This document shows positions 16,916-25,732 of a stretch of DNA of 64,000 nt, in pieces. The number at the start of each line of letters is the position of its first letter. Within the stretch, counting starts at the first letter, position 1. A program made the translations under genes and the position numbers. The DNA is from Pseudomonas hormoni (GTDB lineage Bacteria > Pseudomonadota > Gammaproteobacteria > Pseudomonadales > Pseudomonadaceae): the NCBI RefSeq assembly GCF_018502625.1, contig NZ_CP075566.1:5459001-5523000 (forward strand), given 5' to 3'. A model generated the notes under the pieces. That model did no database searches. It was not told the DNA's origin and saw nothing but the letters and a program-made list of their open reading frames with translations.

Positions 16916-18154
16916 TTAGACGGTTGCAGGCACCGGCAACGGCGCCGCCAACAAGCGTTCGTCCAGTAAACCAAGACCTTCCTGGAACAGCTGGTTACTG
17001 CGCTCGGTGTCGCCCAGTTGCGCCAGCAATCGTGCCAGCTCCGCGCAGGCTTCCGGGTTACGCTGCACGCGCAGGCTGCTTTCCAGATAGTCCCGGGCCT
17101 TGCCCCACAGACTGTTTTGCAAACACAGGCGACCCAGGGTCAGCAACAGGCTCGGGTCGGCCGGATGGTTCTTCAGCCAGCCCTCGGCGGTCTGCAGCTG
17201 ACGGGCCGGATCACTGCCGCGAACCAGTCCGTAAAGGCGCGCCAGATGGCTGTCGTAGTTGCGCTTGAGCGCCGTTCGCAGCACCTCTTCGGCCTCGACC
17301 TGGGCGCCGATTTGCCGAAGCTGCTCGGCATACGCCAACACCAGTTGCGGTTCCTGGCGCTGCGCCGAGGTGAGTTGCTGCCAGGCGCGGTTGAGCGATT
17401 GCAATCCGACGGTTCCGTCTTCTTCTTGGCGCGCTGCCAGGGACAGGTTTTCCCCCCAGGCCCGGCGCTCCAGTTCGGCCAGCTCGGCCGGTGGCAGGAC
17501 CTTGTCCTTGCGCAGCTCCGGCAGCAGGTGGATAACGGCCGACCAGTCACCTCGCTGCTGATGCAAACGCTGCAACTGGCGCAAGGTCTGGACGTTATGA
17601 GGGTGACGCTCATGCATGGCCTGCAAGGTCACCAGGGCGCCGTCGGTGTCACCGCGATCGGTCTGCAGTTGGGCGTGGCTCAAGGCAATCGCCAACTCGG
17701 CCTGGGGCTGGCGCTCCAGCGCACGCTCCAGCAAGTTGTCGCTTTCCTCGTAGAGGCCTTGCTCGTTCGCGGCGCGAGCAGCGCCGAGGTAGTAAAGCAA
17801 TGGCTGGCGCTCGGCTTCGGCGGCGCGATGCAAATGACGCTGTGCACTGGCCCAGCGACCTTCGGCCAGGTCCAGCTGACCGTGTTCGATCGCCACTTGC
17901 ACCCGACGACTGCGATTGCGCCGCGACCAGGGATTGACCACTCCACTGGAGGTCGTGACCAATTCGACCAACGCCTTGATGCCCCAGAACACCAGCCACA
18001 ACACCGCCACCAGGGCCAGGGTCGCCCACAGGCTCGACTCGAAACGGAAGCTCCTGTAAGCGATCAGCACGTAGCCGGAATGCTCGGCAATCGCCAACCC
18101 TAAAGCGGCGGCAGCGGCGATGACCAGAAACACGATCACATAGAGACGCTTCAT
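16916..18154 (-). CDS. hemY: HemY, haem biosynthesis-associated TPR membrane protein
   Basis: A 412-residue inner-membrane protein. Two N-terminal helices (about 3-22 and 40-62) anchor a large TPR-rich domain (about 85-400) with repeats such as AQRHLHRAAEAERQPLLYYL and ARDYLESSLRVQRNPEACAE. Proteobacterial HemY is not the oxidase of the same name in Bacillus; it is thought to be a scaffold for late haem enzymes. Fourth gene of hemC-hemD-hemX-hemY; its ATG overlaps the hemX stop by four bases. Confidence 0.93.
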   Translation of the reverse strand: MKRLYVIVFLVIAAAAALGLAIAEHSGYVLIAYRSFRFESSLWATLALVAVLWLVFWGIKALVELVTTSSGVVNPWSRRNRSRRVQVAIEHGQLDLAEGRWASAQRHLHRAAEAERQPLLYYLGAARAANEQGLYEESDNLLERALERQPQAELAIALSHAQLQTDRGDTDGALVTLQAMHERHPHNVQTLRQLQRLHQQRGDWSAVIHLLPELRKDKVLPPAELAELERRAWGENLSLAARQEEDGTVGLQSLNRAWQQLTSAQRQEPQLVLAYAEQLRQIGAQVEAEEVLRTALKRNYDSHLARLYGLVRGSDPARQLQTAEGWLKNHPADPSLLLTLGRLCLQNSLWGKARDYLESSLRVQRNPEACAELARLLAQLGDTERSNQLFQEGLGLLDERLLAAPLPVPATV

Positions 18155-19305
18155 GGCGTCGCCTCCTGCGCAGTGTCCGTGGCAGGTTTGGCCATGGGTT
18201 TGATCGAGTCCTCGGCGTTGACATTACGTCGCTCGAGATAACCCTGAACCGCGCTCAGCGTGCCGGTCAGATCCGGCGTGACGACAGTGACCGGCTGCTT
18301 GCTCAGTTCGCCAACCTGCTCGAGCATCACTTTGCTCTGCGGGTTGTCCGGGTTGAAGTTGCCTTTGAGCACGTCCCGCGCCTCGGCCAGCGCCTGGGTG
18401 TAAACCGCGGCCTGACCATTGAGTGCCGCCCACTGCGCCTGCTCCAGCGCCAGGCTCAGGGCCAGACGCACCTGGCTCAGGCTCTGCCCTGCCAGCAGTG
18501 GACGCACATTTTTATCGGCGTTGAAATCGATGCGGATGTAACGCGAGATCTGATCCCACCACTGCGCCCAACGACTGGCGCCGTCACCATCGGCGGTCAG
18601 GCCCAGCAGGGATTCGCCACGGTCCTTGTACTCGGGTGCCAGCTCGGTGAGGTTGATCACCTGATCGCGCAGCGCACCCAGTCGCAGGAAAAGGCCGGTG
18701 CGATCCGGCTGTTCCGTGCTACGCAAGGCGACCAGGGTTTTCGCCACTTGTTCGCGTGCGGCAAAGGAGCCCGGGTCGTTCTGCTCACGAAGAATTTCGT
18801 CGGCGCCCTGCACCAGGGCCTGAGCGCTGCTGATGTCCTGCAACGCCGAAAGCCGCAGGCTGGCCAGACGCAACAAGTGCTCGGCCTCGGCCAGACGCCA
18901 GTCCTTGCGGCTTGCGCCGAGGACAGTTTCCAGACGTTGATTCAAACGCTGCTGATCGCCTTGCAGTTGAATCACCAGACGGCTGCGAGCGTCCAGTTCT
19001 TCGGCTGCAGGCATTTGCTCAAGCCGCGCACTCAAGCGCTGTTCGTTCAGCTTCAGACTTTGCGCCTGATCGTTCAACGCCTGCACCTGGCTCAACTGCT
19101 GCTGCGTATTGGCTTGCAGGTGACGCACCTGCCAGACGCCCCAACCGCCCACCGCTACACCGGCGGCGCCCAACAGCAACGCGACTATCGCCAGCCCGTT
19201 GCCTCGGCGCTGCTCGACAGCAGGTGGCGCAGTTTCAACCGGAGTTTCAACCGGCGCATCAAGCACTGGCTTCACGTCATCTTTAGGCAAGGCTGTTTCG
19301 TTCAC
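18151..19305 (-). CDS. hemX: HemX, membrane-anchored haem operon protein
   Basis: A 384-residue protein annotated as a uroporphyrinogen-III C-methyltransferase family member, although HemX lacks the methyltransferase domain. An acidic N-terminal cytoplasmic tail is followed by one membrane helix (about 36-58, LAIVALLLGAAGVAVGGWGV). A coiled-coil periplasmic region (about 60-140) and a helical domain follow, with WRLAEAEHLLRLASLRLSAL typical of the family. It lies between hemD (16-base gap) and hemY (four-base overlap). Probably works with HemY in complex assembly; this is inference. Confidence 0.92.
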   Translation of the reverse strand: MNETALPKDDVKPVLDAPVETPVETAPPAVEQRRGNGLAIVALLLGAAGVAVGGWGVWQVRHLQANTQQQLSQVQALNDQAQSLKLNEQRLSARLEQMPAAEELDARSRLVIQLQGDQQRLNQRLETVLGASRKDWRLAEAEHLLRLASLRLSALQDISSAQALVQGADEILREQNDPGSFAAREQVAKTLVALRSTEQPDRTGLFLRLGALRDQVINLTELAPEYKDRGESLLGLTADGDGASRWAQWWDQISRYIRIDFNADKNVRPLLAGQSLSQVRLALSLALEQAQWAALNGQAAVYTQALAEARDVLKGNFNPDNPQSKVMLEQVGELSKQPVTVVTPDLTGTLSAVQGYLERRNVNAEDSIKPMAKPATDTAQEATP

Positions 19306-19321
19306 GTATCCATCCTTTGCA

Positions 19322-20089
19322 TTAGAGAACGGGTTCGGGATGCTCCCGCAACGCCGTCAGCAAAGCCGCGGCACTGGCGCCACGACAATCCACAACTGTT
19401 TGGGCCCCGGCGGCACGTGCCAGCTCGGCGACCCTGGGGCTTGGAACAAACAACGGCAACCGCGCCAATTGCGGCCAGGCAGCGCCGGCCAATTGATGCA
19501 GGTGCTCAAAACCCTGTCCACTGCTGACCACCAGCCCGTTCAAGCGTTCCGCCTTGATCCGCTCTGGCAGTGTTGCTGGCGGGTACTGCGGCAGGTCGCG
19601 GCGGTACACCTCCAGATAGTCGACACTAGCACCAAGCTCGCGCAAACGCTCAGCGAGCAACTCGCGCCCGCCTTCTCCGCGAATGATCAACACCCGTGGA
19701 TCGGGTCGTGCGACAGCCTCGCGCAACGACGCAAGTTCCAGCAAGGCTTCGCTGTCATCACCCTCGGCCGGGAAACTTACGTTCAACCCGTGATCATCGA
19801 GAATCTGCGCAGTCGCGGCGCCCACGCTGAACCACTTCAGGTGCGGTGGCTGCGGCCAATACTGACCGACCAGATCCACCGCGATTCTGGCGGCCGGCTT
19901 GCTGACCACGATTACCGCGCAGTACCGATCCAGATGCTGAATCACCTCGCGCATTGTGTCAGAGGCGGGAATCGCTTCAATTTCCAAAAGCGGCAAACTG
20001 CTGCTGAAAATCCCCGCTTCGGCCAAAACTTCGCTCAGCGCCGCCGACTCATCCGCGGGACGTGTCAGCAGCAGGCGCCAGCCCGTCAC
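19322..20089 (-). CDS. hemD: Uroporphyrinogen-III synthase
   Basis: A 255-residue cytoplasmic enzyme that cyclises hydroxymethylbilane to uroporphyrinogen III. The sequence is weakly conserved in this family, but the pattern is right: [16 protein letters not shown] at the N-terminus, [34 protein letters not shown] and [12 protein letters not shown], giving the two-domain fold. Its ATG overlaps the hemC stop by four bases, so it is coupled to hemC. Confidence 0.93.
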   Translation of the reverse strand: MTGWRLLLTRPADESAALSEVLAEAGIFSSSLPLLEIEAIPASDTMREVIQHLDRYCAVIVVSKPAARIAVDLVGQYWPQPPHLKWFSVGAATAQILDDHGLNVSFPAEGDDSEALLELASLREAVARPDPRVLIIRGEGGRELLAERLRELGASVDYLEVYRRDLPQYPPATLPERIKAERLNGLVVSSGQGFEHLHQLAGAAWPQLARLPLFVPSPRVAELARAAGAQTVVDCRGASAAALLTALREHPEPVL

Positions 20090-21027
20090 TCGTGACCTGC
20101 CTCGCCGTAGACCGCTTTCAGAATGTCATTGGCGCCCTGATTCAGCAGGTCTTCGGCCACTTGCACGCCCAGCGCTTCGGCATCGCTGCGTGGCGCACGG
20201 GCCTCGGCGCTGAGCAGCAGGCCTCCGCTCGGATCGCCCACCAGACCGCGCAACCAGATCTGCTCGCCTTCCAGCACGGCGTAACAGGCGATCGGCACTT
20301 GGCAGCCGCCATTCAAATGTTTGTTGAGCGCACGTTCGGCAGTGACACGGGTGGCGGTGTCCTGATGGTGCAGAGGTGCCAGCAAGGTATGGATTTCAGT
20401 GTCGACGGTGCGGCATTCGATACCGACGGCACCCTGGCCACCGGCCGGCAGACTGTCGTCGACGCTGATGGCCGAGGTGATGCGATCTTCGAAGCCCAGG
20501 CGAATCAGGCCGGCAGCCGCGAGAATGATGGCGTCGTATTCACCGGCATCAAGCTTGGCCAGGCGCGTGTTGACATTGCCGCGCAGGAAGCGGATTTCCA
20601 GGTCCGGGCGGCGGGTCAACAACTGGGCCTGACGGCGCAGGCTGGAGGTGCCGACGATGCTGCCTTGCGGCAGTTCGTCCAGGCTGGCGTAGGTATTGGA
20701 GACGAATGCATCACGCGGGTCTTCTCGCTCGCAGATGCAGAACAGGCCAAGGCCTGCGGGGAAATCCATCGGCACGTCTTTCATCGAATGCACGGCGATG
20801 TCGGCTTCGTTCTCCAGCAGCGCGGTTTCCAGTTCCTTGACGAACAGGCCCTTGCCGCCGATTTTCGACAGCGGCGAGTCCAGCAGCTTGTCGCCGCGAC
20901 TGACCATGGGTACCAGCGTCACGAGCAGACCCGGATGGGCCGCTTCAAGACGGGCTTTGACGTATTCGGCTTGCCACAGGGCGAGAGCACTTTTGCGGGT
21001 GGCGATGCGGATTTCGCGAGAGGACAT
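20086..21027 (-). CDS. hemC: Porphobilinogen deaminase (hydroxymethylbilane synthase)
   Basis: A 313-residue cytoplasmic enzyme that polymerises four porphobilinogens. Domains and key residues are plain: [18 protein letters not shown] at the start, catalytic aspartate D84 in HSMKDVP, the [11 protein letters not shown] arginine cluster, and the dipyrromethane cofactor cysteine C242 in [12 protein letters not shown]. First gene of hemCDXY. It lies 138 bases downstream of algR on the same strand. Confidence 0.97.
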   Translation of the reverse strand: MSSREIRIATRKSALALWQAEYVKARLEAAHPGLLVTLVPMVSRGDKLLDSPLSKIGGKGLFVKELETALLENEADIAVHSMKDVPMDFPAGLGLFCICEREDPRDAFVSNTYASLDELPQGSIVGTSSLRRQAQLLTRRPDLEIRFLRGNVNTRLAKLDAGEYDAIILAAAGLIRLGFEDRITSAISVDDSLPAGGQGAVGIECRTVDTEIHTLLAPLHHQDTATRVTAERALNKHLNGGCQVPIACYAVLEGEQIWLRGLVGDPSGGLLLSAEARAPRSDAEALGVQVAEDLLNQGANDILKAVYGEAGHE

Positions 21028-21144
21028 GGATCAATCCGTACTGAATAGATACGGCGGATAATAACAGCTCAGTCAAATCCACTTTGACTTGTATCAGGTA
21101 TTGCCTGGCCTCCCTGGCCCCGGATGTCCGGCAATCGGGTGAGA

Positions 21145-21167
21145 AATTCGCCTGCGGATGGCGAATT
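21145..21167 (-). terminator. Hairpin overlapping the algR stop codon
   Basis: A perfect 8-bp stem AATTCGCC / GGCGAATT with a 7-base loop. Its first bases lie within the algR TAA stop. The following tract is only TCTC, so termination would be weak; it may instead stabilise the mRNA end or separate algR from hemC transcription. Confidence 0.5.
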
Positions 21168-21912
21168 AAAGCTGTTGCATCATTTTGCGCACACCGGCCA
21201 CATGACGCCGGCTGACAATCAGGGCATCGCCATTCAGGCCTTTGAGGAACAGCTGAAAGTGTCCCAGAGGTGTGCGCTGCAAGCGCTCGATGCGTTCGCG
21301 GGCAACCAGGGCGTTGCGGTGGATGCGCACGAATCGGTCGCCGAATTCATCTTCAAGGGCCTTGAGCGGTTCATCCAGCAGCACTTCGCCGCCTTCATGG
21401 CGCAAGGTCACGTATTTATGGTCAGCAATAAAATAGACCACCTGACCCAACGGGATCAGCTCAATACCCTTGCGAGTACGCGCGCTGATATGGCTGCGCG
21501 GGCCGCTGCCGGTTTCGGCGGCAGGACGGGTCAAAGCCGCAAGCTGGACGCGATTGGGGCGCTCGGCTTTTTTCAACGCTTCATGCAATTGTTCTGTACG
21601 CACAGGTTTCACCAGATAGCCTACGGCGCTGGCCTGTAAGGCTTCCACGGCAAATTCATCGGACCCTGTGCAAAACACCACGGCAGGCGGGGTTTCGCGT
21701 TCGCACAATCGGGCAGCCACTTGCAGGCCATCGAGGCCAGGCATGCAGATATCAAGCAACACGATATCCGGCTTGTGGCTGTCGATCAGTGCCAACGCTT
21801 CTTCGCCGTTCGTGGCGCTGGGCTCCAGGACGCTGTATCCCTCGAGTTCGCCGACCATTCGGCTCAGGCGCTCGCGGGCAAGGGGTTCGTCATCAACGAT
21901 CAGGACATTCAT
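21166..21912 (-). CDS. algR: AlgR, LytTR-type response regulator
   Basis: A 248-residue DNA-binding response regulator. The receiver domain (1-~120) has acidic D7-D8, the phospho-acceptor D54 in VLLDICMPGLDG and a conserved lysine in LVKPVRTEQL. The LytTR DNA-binding domain is at about 140-245, with RFVRIHRNALVARERIERL and a final VSRRHVAGVRKMM. In P. aeruginosa AlgR controls alginate, twitching motility and other genes with the sensor AlgZ (FimS). The start MNVLIVDDEP (21910-21912) is preferred to the upstream ATG at 21960. No AlgZ gene lies between it and argH. Confidence 0.95.
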   Translation of the reverse strand: MNVLIVDDEPLARERLSRMVGELEGYSVLEPSATNGEEALALIDSHKPDIVLLDICMPGLDGLQVAARLCERETPPAVVFCTGSDEFAVEALQASAVGYLVKPVRTEQLHEALKKAERPNRVQLAALTRPAAETGSGPRSHISARTRKGIELIPLGQVVYFIADHKYVTLRHEGGEVLLDEPLKALEDEFGDRFVRIHRNALVARERIERLQRTPLGHFQLFLKGLNGDALIVSRRHVAGVRKMMQQL

Positions 21913-22360
21913 ATTGCGCTGGATTCCTGCGTGAGTCTCGCACAAGGATAGCGTAGACAAGTGGAGTGACGTCCGTCACCGCGATCCACGCTAAGACTAG
22001 CGCGAGGGCCAAAAAGTGCCGCCCGTCCGACCGCTAAATTTTTATTCGCCGGGCAATTGGCGGTTGGCGAGGCATCGCCGTAGGGTTTGCTGATACACAA
22101 TATGAACACCCCCTCTTCTTATAGTCCGCTGCAGCGCCGAGAATTGCGCTGATCCTACTGTCCAACTGTAGACGGTTGCCGGGACGTTATTACTCAATTG
22201 AAAAATATCGTTGCGCAATTCAGGCCTGGCTGGCTTCGAGCATAGGCCGGGGCACGAGAAAAAAAACGTGTCGACCGGTGTCAGCGACAGGATTGGCAAC
22301 CCTGTTATTATCCGCGACAGCTTTCAACGTCATCTTTCTTCAGCCGATACGAGCGAATTC
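21913..22360. other. Divergent algR-argH intergenic region without a sensor kinase gene
   Basis: In P. aeruginosa the algZ (fimS) gene occupies this position. Here 448 bases remain and no frame encodes histidine kinase motifs. The stretch contains a small dyad TGACGTCCGTCA (21967-21978). Promoters for both algR (leftward) and argH (rightward) must lie here, but I could not place a convincing -35/-10 pair. Short frames in it look like chance. Confidence 0.6.
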
Positions 22361-23755
22361 ATGAGCACTGACAAGACCAATCAGTCCTGGGGCGGCCGCT
22401 TCAGTGAACCCGTCGACGCCTTCGTCGCCCGCTTCACCGCCTCCGTCACCTTCGACCAGCGCCTGTATCGCCACGACATCATGGGCTCGATCGCCCACGC
22501 CACCATGCTGGCCAAGGTCGGCGTGCTGACCGATGCCGAGCGCGACAGCATCACCGATGGCCTGAAGACCATCCAGGGTGAAATCGAGGCCGGCCAGTTC
22601 GACTGGCGCATCGACCTCGAAGACGTGCACATGAACATCGAGGCGCGTCTGACCGACCGCATCGGCGTCACCGGTAAGAAGCTGCACACTGGCCGCAGCC
22701 GTAACGACCAGGTCGCCACCGACATCCGTCTGTGGCTGCGTGACGAGATCGACCTGATCCTGGCGGAAATCACCCGCCTGCAAAAAGGCTTGCTGGAACA
22801 GGCCGAGCGCGAAGCCGGCAGCATCATGCCGGGCTTCACCCACCTGCAAACCGCGCAGCCGGTGACCTTCGGGCACCACATGCTGGCCTGGTTCGAAATG
22901 CTCAGCCGCGACTACGAGCGTCTGGTCGACTGCCGCAAGCGCACCAACCGCATGCCTTTGGGCAGCGCTGCGCTGGCGGGCACCACTTACCCGATCGACC
23001 GCGAGTACACCGCGCAACTGCTGGGCTTCGACGCCGTGGGCGGCAACTCGCTGGACAACGTGTCCGATCGTGACTTCGCTATCGAGTTCTGCTCGGCCGC
23101 GAGCATCGCGATGATGCACTTGTCGCGCTTCTCCGAAGAGCTGGTGCTGTGGACCAGCGCGCAGTTCCAGTTCATCGATCTGCCGGACCGTTTCTGCACC
23201 GGCAGCTCGATCATGCCGCAAAAGAAAAACCCGGATGTGCCGGAACTGGTGCGTGGCAAGACCGGCCGCGTCTTCGGCGCGCTGATGGGCCTGCTGACCC
23301 TGATGAAAGGCCAGCCACTGGCTTACAACAAGGACAACCAGGAAGACAAAGAGCCGCTGTTCGACGCCGCCGACACACTGCGCGATTCGTTGCGCGCCTT
23401 TGCCGACATGATCCCGGCGATCAAACCCAAGCACGCGATGATGCGCGAAGCAGCCCTGCGCGGTTTCTCCACCGCCACCGACCTGGCGGACTATCTGGTG
23501 CGCCGTGGCCTGCCATTCCGTGACTGCCACGAAATCGTTGGCCATGCCGTGAAGTACGGCGTGGAAAGTGGCAAGGACCTGGCGGAAATGAGCCTGGAAG
23601 AGCTGCGCAAGTTCAGCGACCAGATCGATCAGGACGTGTTTGCCGTGCTGACGCTGGAAGGTTCGGTGAATGCCCGTGACCATATCGGCGGGACTGCGCC
23701 GGCACAGGTCAAGAAAGCTGTGGCTCGCGGTCAGGCGTTGCTCGCCAGCCGCTAA
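22361..23755 (+). CDS. argH: Argininosuccinate lyase
   Basis: A 464-residue cytoplasmic enzyme, last step of arginine synthesis (argininosuccinate to arginine and fumarate). Family signatures are [12 protein letters not shown] at the N-terminus, the [13 protein letters not shown] segment and the fumarase-superfamily signature [11 protein letters not shown] (about 284-294). The ATG at 22361 gives [14 protein letters not shown], the usual start; a longer frame upstream is not supported. Monocistronic, followed by a type B repeat. Confidence 0.98.
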   Translation: MSTDKTNQSWGGRFSEPVDAFVARFTASVTFDQRLYRHDIMGSIAHATMLAKVGVLTDAERDSITDGLKTIQGEIEAGQFDWRIDLEDVHMNIEARLTDRIGVTGKKLHTGRSRNDQVATDIRLWLRDEIDLILAEITRLQKGLLEQAEREAGSIMPGFTHLQTAQPVTFGHHMLAWFEMLSRDYERLVDCRKRTNRMPLGSAALAGTTYPIDREYTAQLLGFDAVGGNSLDNVSDRDFAIEFCSAASIAMMHLSRFSEELVLWTSAQFQFIDLPDRFCTGSSIMPQKKNPDVPELVRGKTGRVFGALMGLLTLMKGQPLAYNKDNQEDKEPLFDAADTLRDSLRAFADMIPAIKPKHAMMREAALRGFSTATDLADYLVRRGLPFRDCHEIVGHAVKYGVESGKDLAEMSLEELRKFSDQIDQDVFAVLTLEGSVNARDHIGGTAPAQVKKAVARGQALLASR

Positions 23756-23759
23756 AAGC

Positions 23760-23841
23760 TTCGCGGGCAAGCCTCGCTCCTACAGGTCATGCACCCTCCT
23801 GATGAGTGTGCTGATCTGTAGGAGCGAGGCTTGCCCGCGAA
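23760..23841. repeat. REP-like inverted repeat, type B
   Basis: Second copy of the element at 4005-4087: arms TTCGCGGGCAAGCCTCGCTC and complement, extended by CTACAG. It starts five bases after the argH stop, in the convergent gap with the GST gene. Confidence 0.92.
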
Positions 23842-23866
23842 TGCGATCTTGAATGCGCCACAAAAC

Positions 23867-24526
23867 CTACTTCTTGGACGCGACCATCGCCATGAACGCT
23901 GGCATCGCCGCTTCCTTGTCCGCCGCAATCCGCTGCACGTTCGGATTCCGTTCCAGACGTTCCAGCAGCGCCTTGGCCGCCGGCATGTCTGCCAGCAGGT
24001 CGATACCAAACAGTTTCTGCCCCACCGCACAAGCCAGCGGCACGCTGTACAGGAAATACAGATCCGCAATACTCAGGCTGTCGCCCGCGACATAAGGGGC
24101 AAACTTGCCGTGCCGTCCAAGCGAGGCAAACCCCAGCAGCAACTCGGCCTTGGTCTTGTCCTTGATCGCGTCCGGCAATGGCATGCCGAAAAATGCTTCG
24201 CCGTAACAGGCGCGCCCCGGCAGTTCGATGTACAGCTCGATTTCCTTGGCCAGCGCCAGGACCTGCGCCCGCTCGAAGGGGTCGCTCGGCAACAGCGGCG
24301 TGCCTTTCTGGCTCTGCTCGATGTATTCGAGAATCACCGCGGTTTCGTTGACGAAACCTTGCTCGACACCCAGCACCGGCACCTTGCCGCGCGGGCTGAT
24401 GGCCAGCGCTTCAGGACTCTGGCCGGCGTAAAAAGGCACTTCTTCGAATGGCAGTCCTTTCTCCAGCAACGCCAGTTTCACCATGTTGTAGTAGTTGCTG
24501 ACGGAAAATCCATAAAGCTTGAGCAT
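23867..24526 (-). CDS. Glutathione S-transferase family protein
   Basis: A 219-residue cytoplasmic protein with an N-terminal thioredoxin-like domain (1-~78: MLKLYGFSVSNYYNMVKLAL, GKVPVLGV with the cis-Pro, then NETAVILEYIEQ binding the glutathione gamma-glutamyl group). The C-terminal helical domain runs from about 90 to 205, with GDSLSIADLYFLYSVP. The start at 24524-24526 has a good GGAGG and is preferred to a longer frame. Substrate unknown. It is divergent from the small acidic protein gene. Confidence 0.92.
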   Translation of the reverse strand: MLKLYGFSVSNYYNMVKLALLEKGLPFEEVPFYAGQSPEALAISPRGKVPVLGVEQGFVNETAVILEYIEQSQKGTPLLPSDPFERAQVLALAKEIELYIELPGRACYGEAFFGMPLPDAIKDKTKAELLLGFASLGRHGKFAPYVAGDSLSIADLYFLYSVPLACAVGQKLFGIDLLADMPAAKALLERLERNPNVQRIAADKEAAMPAFMAMVASKK

Positions 24527-24651
24527 CACAAAGCCTCCAGGCCGTGCGGGGTTGGCAGTGCCTGCTTTATAGAACGCCAAGGCGTTTCTCGCCAGCAGCA
24601 TCATGGCGCTGAATGCAGGTAAACTGGCTGCCTTTCCTTGAGGAGCCTGCC

Positions 24652-24948
24652 ATGAGCGAGCCAACCCCCGACAACAACCAGGACGATATCGACGAAGAAG
24701 AGTTCGCCGAAAACACCTTGGTCGAAGCCATCGAAAACCAGATCGAAAGCGACAATCCGCCTGCCGCCAAGGCGACCTTCAACAAGTTGACCCTGGTGGG
24801 TTACGAACGCGAAGAAATCCTCAACCTGATGGCTCACGTTTTGGCGGTGGAAATCGACGCGATCCTGGAAGAAGACCGCGCGTTCAACACCGAATGGTAC
24901 GAAGCGGCATTGCGTGCTCTTCCAGAGTTGCCGCCTGAAAAGAAATAG
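24652..24948 (+). CDS. Small acidic conserved hypothetical protein
   Basis: A 98-residue acidic protein. The first ~35 residues are rich in Asp and Glu and probably disordered (DDIDEEEFAENTLVEAIENQ). The rest is predicted to be helical (FNKLTLVGYEREEILNLMAH). I do not recognise a named domain, although a similar gene is expected at this position in other pseudomonads. The ATG at 24652 has AGGAG upstream. No function can be assigned. A type A REPIN follows. Confidence 0.75.
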   Translation: MSEPTPDNNQDDIDEEEFAENTLVEAIENQIESDNPPAAKATFNKLTLVGYEREEILNLMAHVLAVEIDAILEEDRAFNTEWYEAALRALPELPPEKK

Positions 24949-25291
24949 CCCGTCATTGCCGGATGGGGCCTTTGTGGCGAGGGAGCTTGCTCCCGCTCGG
25001 CTGCCAAGCAGTCGCAAAGTTTTTGGGGCCGCTGCGCGCCCCAGCGGGAGCAAGCCCCCTCGCCACAGAAAAGCCCCCTCATCAGTCAGTCGCACTCCCC
25101 ACACAAAATGTCACCCATCAATCCCGCCTTCCCCCAGACCCTGACTACACTGGTACGCACCCCGCTGCCGCACCACCCGCCGGGGAATGCTTCCCGAGGT
25201 GAAAAACCCTGTCGCGAGCACTGGACATGCCGCACGAGTGGGATCACCTTAGGGGCGCTGCCGTCCAATTCCTAGAAAGTCTGGAGTCCTT
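24949..25291. other. Intergenic region with REPIN, upstream of the TIGR02647 gene
   Basis: 343 bases. The left part holds a type A REPIN (24973-25067). The right part (25080-25291) is the leader of the gene at 25292. A TACACT (25145-25150) could be a -10 but lacks a clear -35. Nothing else is supported. Confidence 0.5.
24973..25067. repeat. REPIN element, type A
   Basis: Inverted type A REP arms; the right arm carries one change (AAGCCCCCTCGCC in place of AAGCTCCCTCGCC). It lies downstream of the small acidic protein gene. Confidence 0.9.
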
Positions 25292-25537
25292 ATGTCGCTT
25301 ACCCCTGAGTTGGTTGCCGAACTGGAAATCCTCGCACTCTTCAACCTGGACAGTTCCCAGGAAGGTTTGAAAATTCATCAGACCGCTGCCCCGAAAGCCA
25401 TTGCTGCCGCTCAACGCCTGTACGAAAAAGAACTGATCGACCAGCCCGATGGCGGTTATCTGACCAGCCTGGGTCGTGACGCCGCGCAAAATATACAAAC
25501 CGTCCTGACCATTCTGAGCGTCCAGGAAACCGCCTGA
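25292..25537 (+). CDS. TIGR02647 family protein
   Basis: An 81-residue protein starting MSLTPELVAELEILALFNLD, matching the small conserved TIGR02647 family, which has a winged-helix-like pattern (AIAAAQRLYEKELIDQPDGG, GYLTSLGRDAAQ). A DNA-binding role is plausible but unproven. RBS CTGGAG precedes the ATG. Monocistronic; cyaA follows after 195 bases. Confidence 0.88.
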   Translation: MSLTPELVAELEILALFNLDSSQEGLKIHQTAAPKAIAAAQRLYEKELIDQPDGGYLTSLGRDAAQNIQTVLTILSVQETA

Positions 25538-25732
25538 GCATCACCGCATCGCCCACGGAAACCCCGGCTACGGGATTTCCGCGGGCACACTTCGTTGCAC
25601 GCCGTCGCCCAGCGATAAAAATCTGACGTCAAAAAAACAAAATCCGCTTAAACGTCCCGCGACCGAGGCGCTAAACTGCCCTTCATTCTGAGACCTCCGA
25701 CGTCCGAGCCCTGCGAGCCGGTTTGAGCTGAC

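Noticed and set aside
22042..22299. 85-codon reverse-strand frame in the algR-argH gap as an AlgZ remnant
   Set aside because: It has no histidine kinase motif and no similarity to a sensor; composition looks random.
22340..23770. 476-codon frame antisense to argH
   Set aside because: Composition of a codon-bias shadow; argH is certain.
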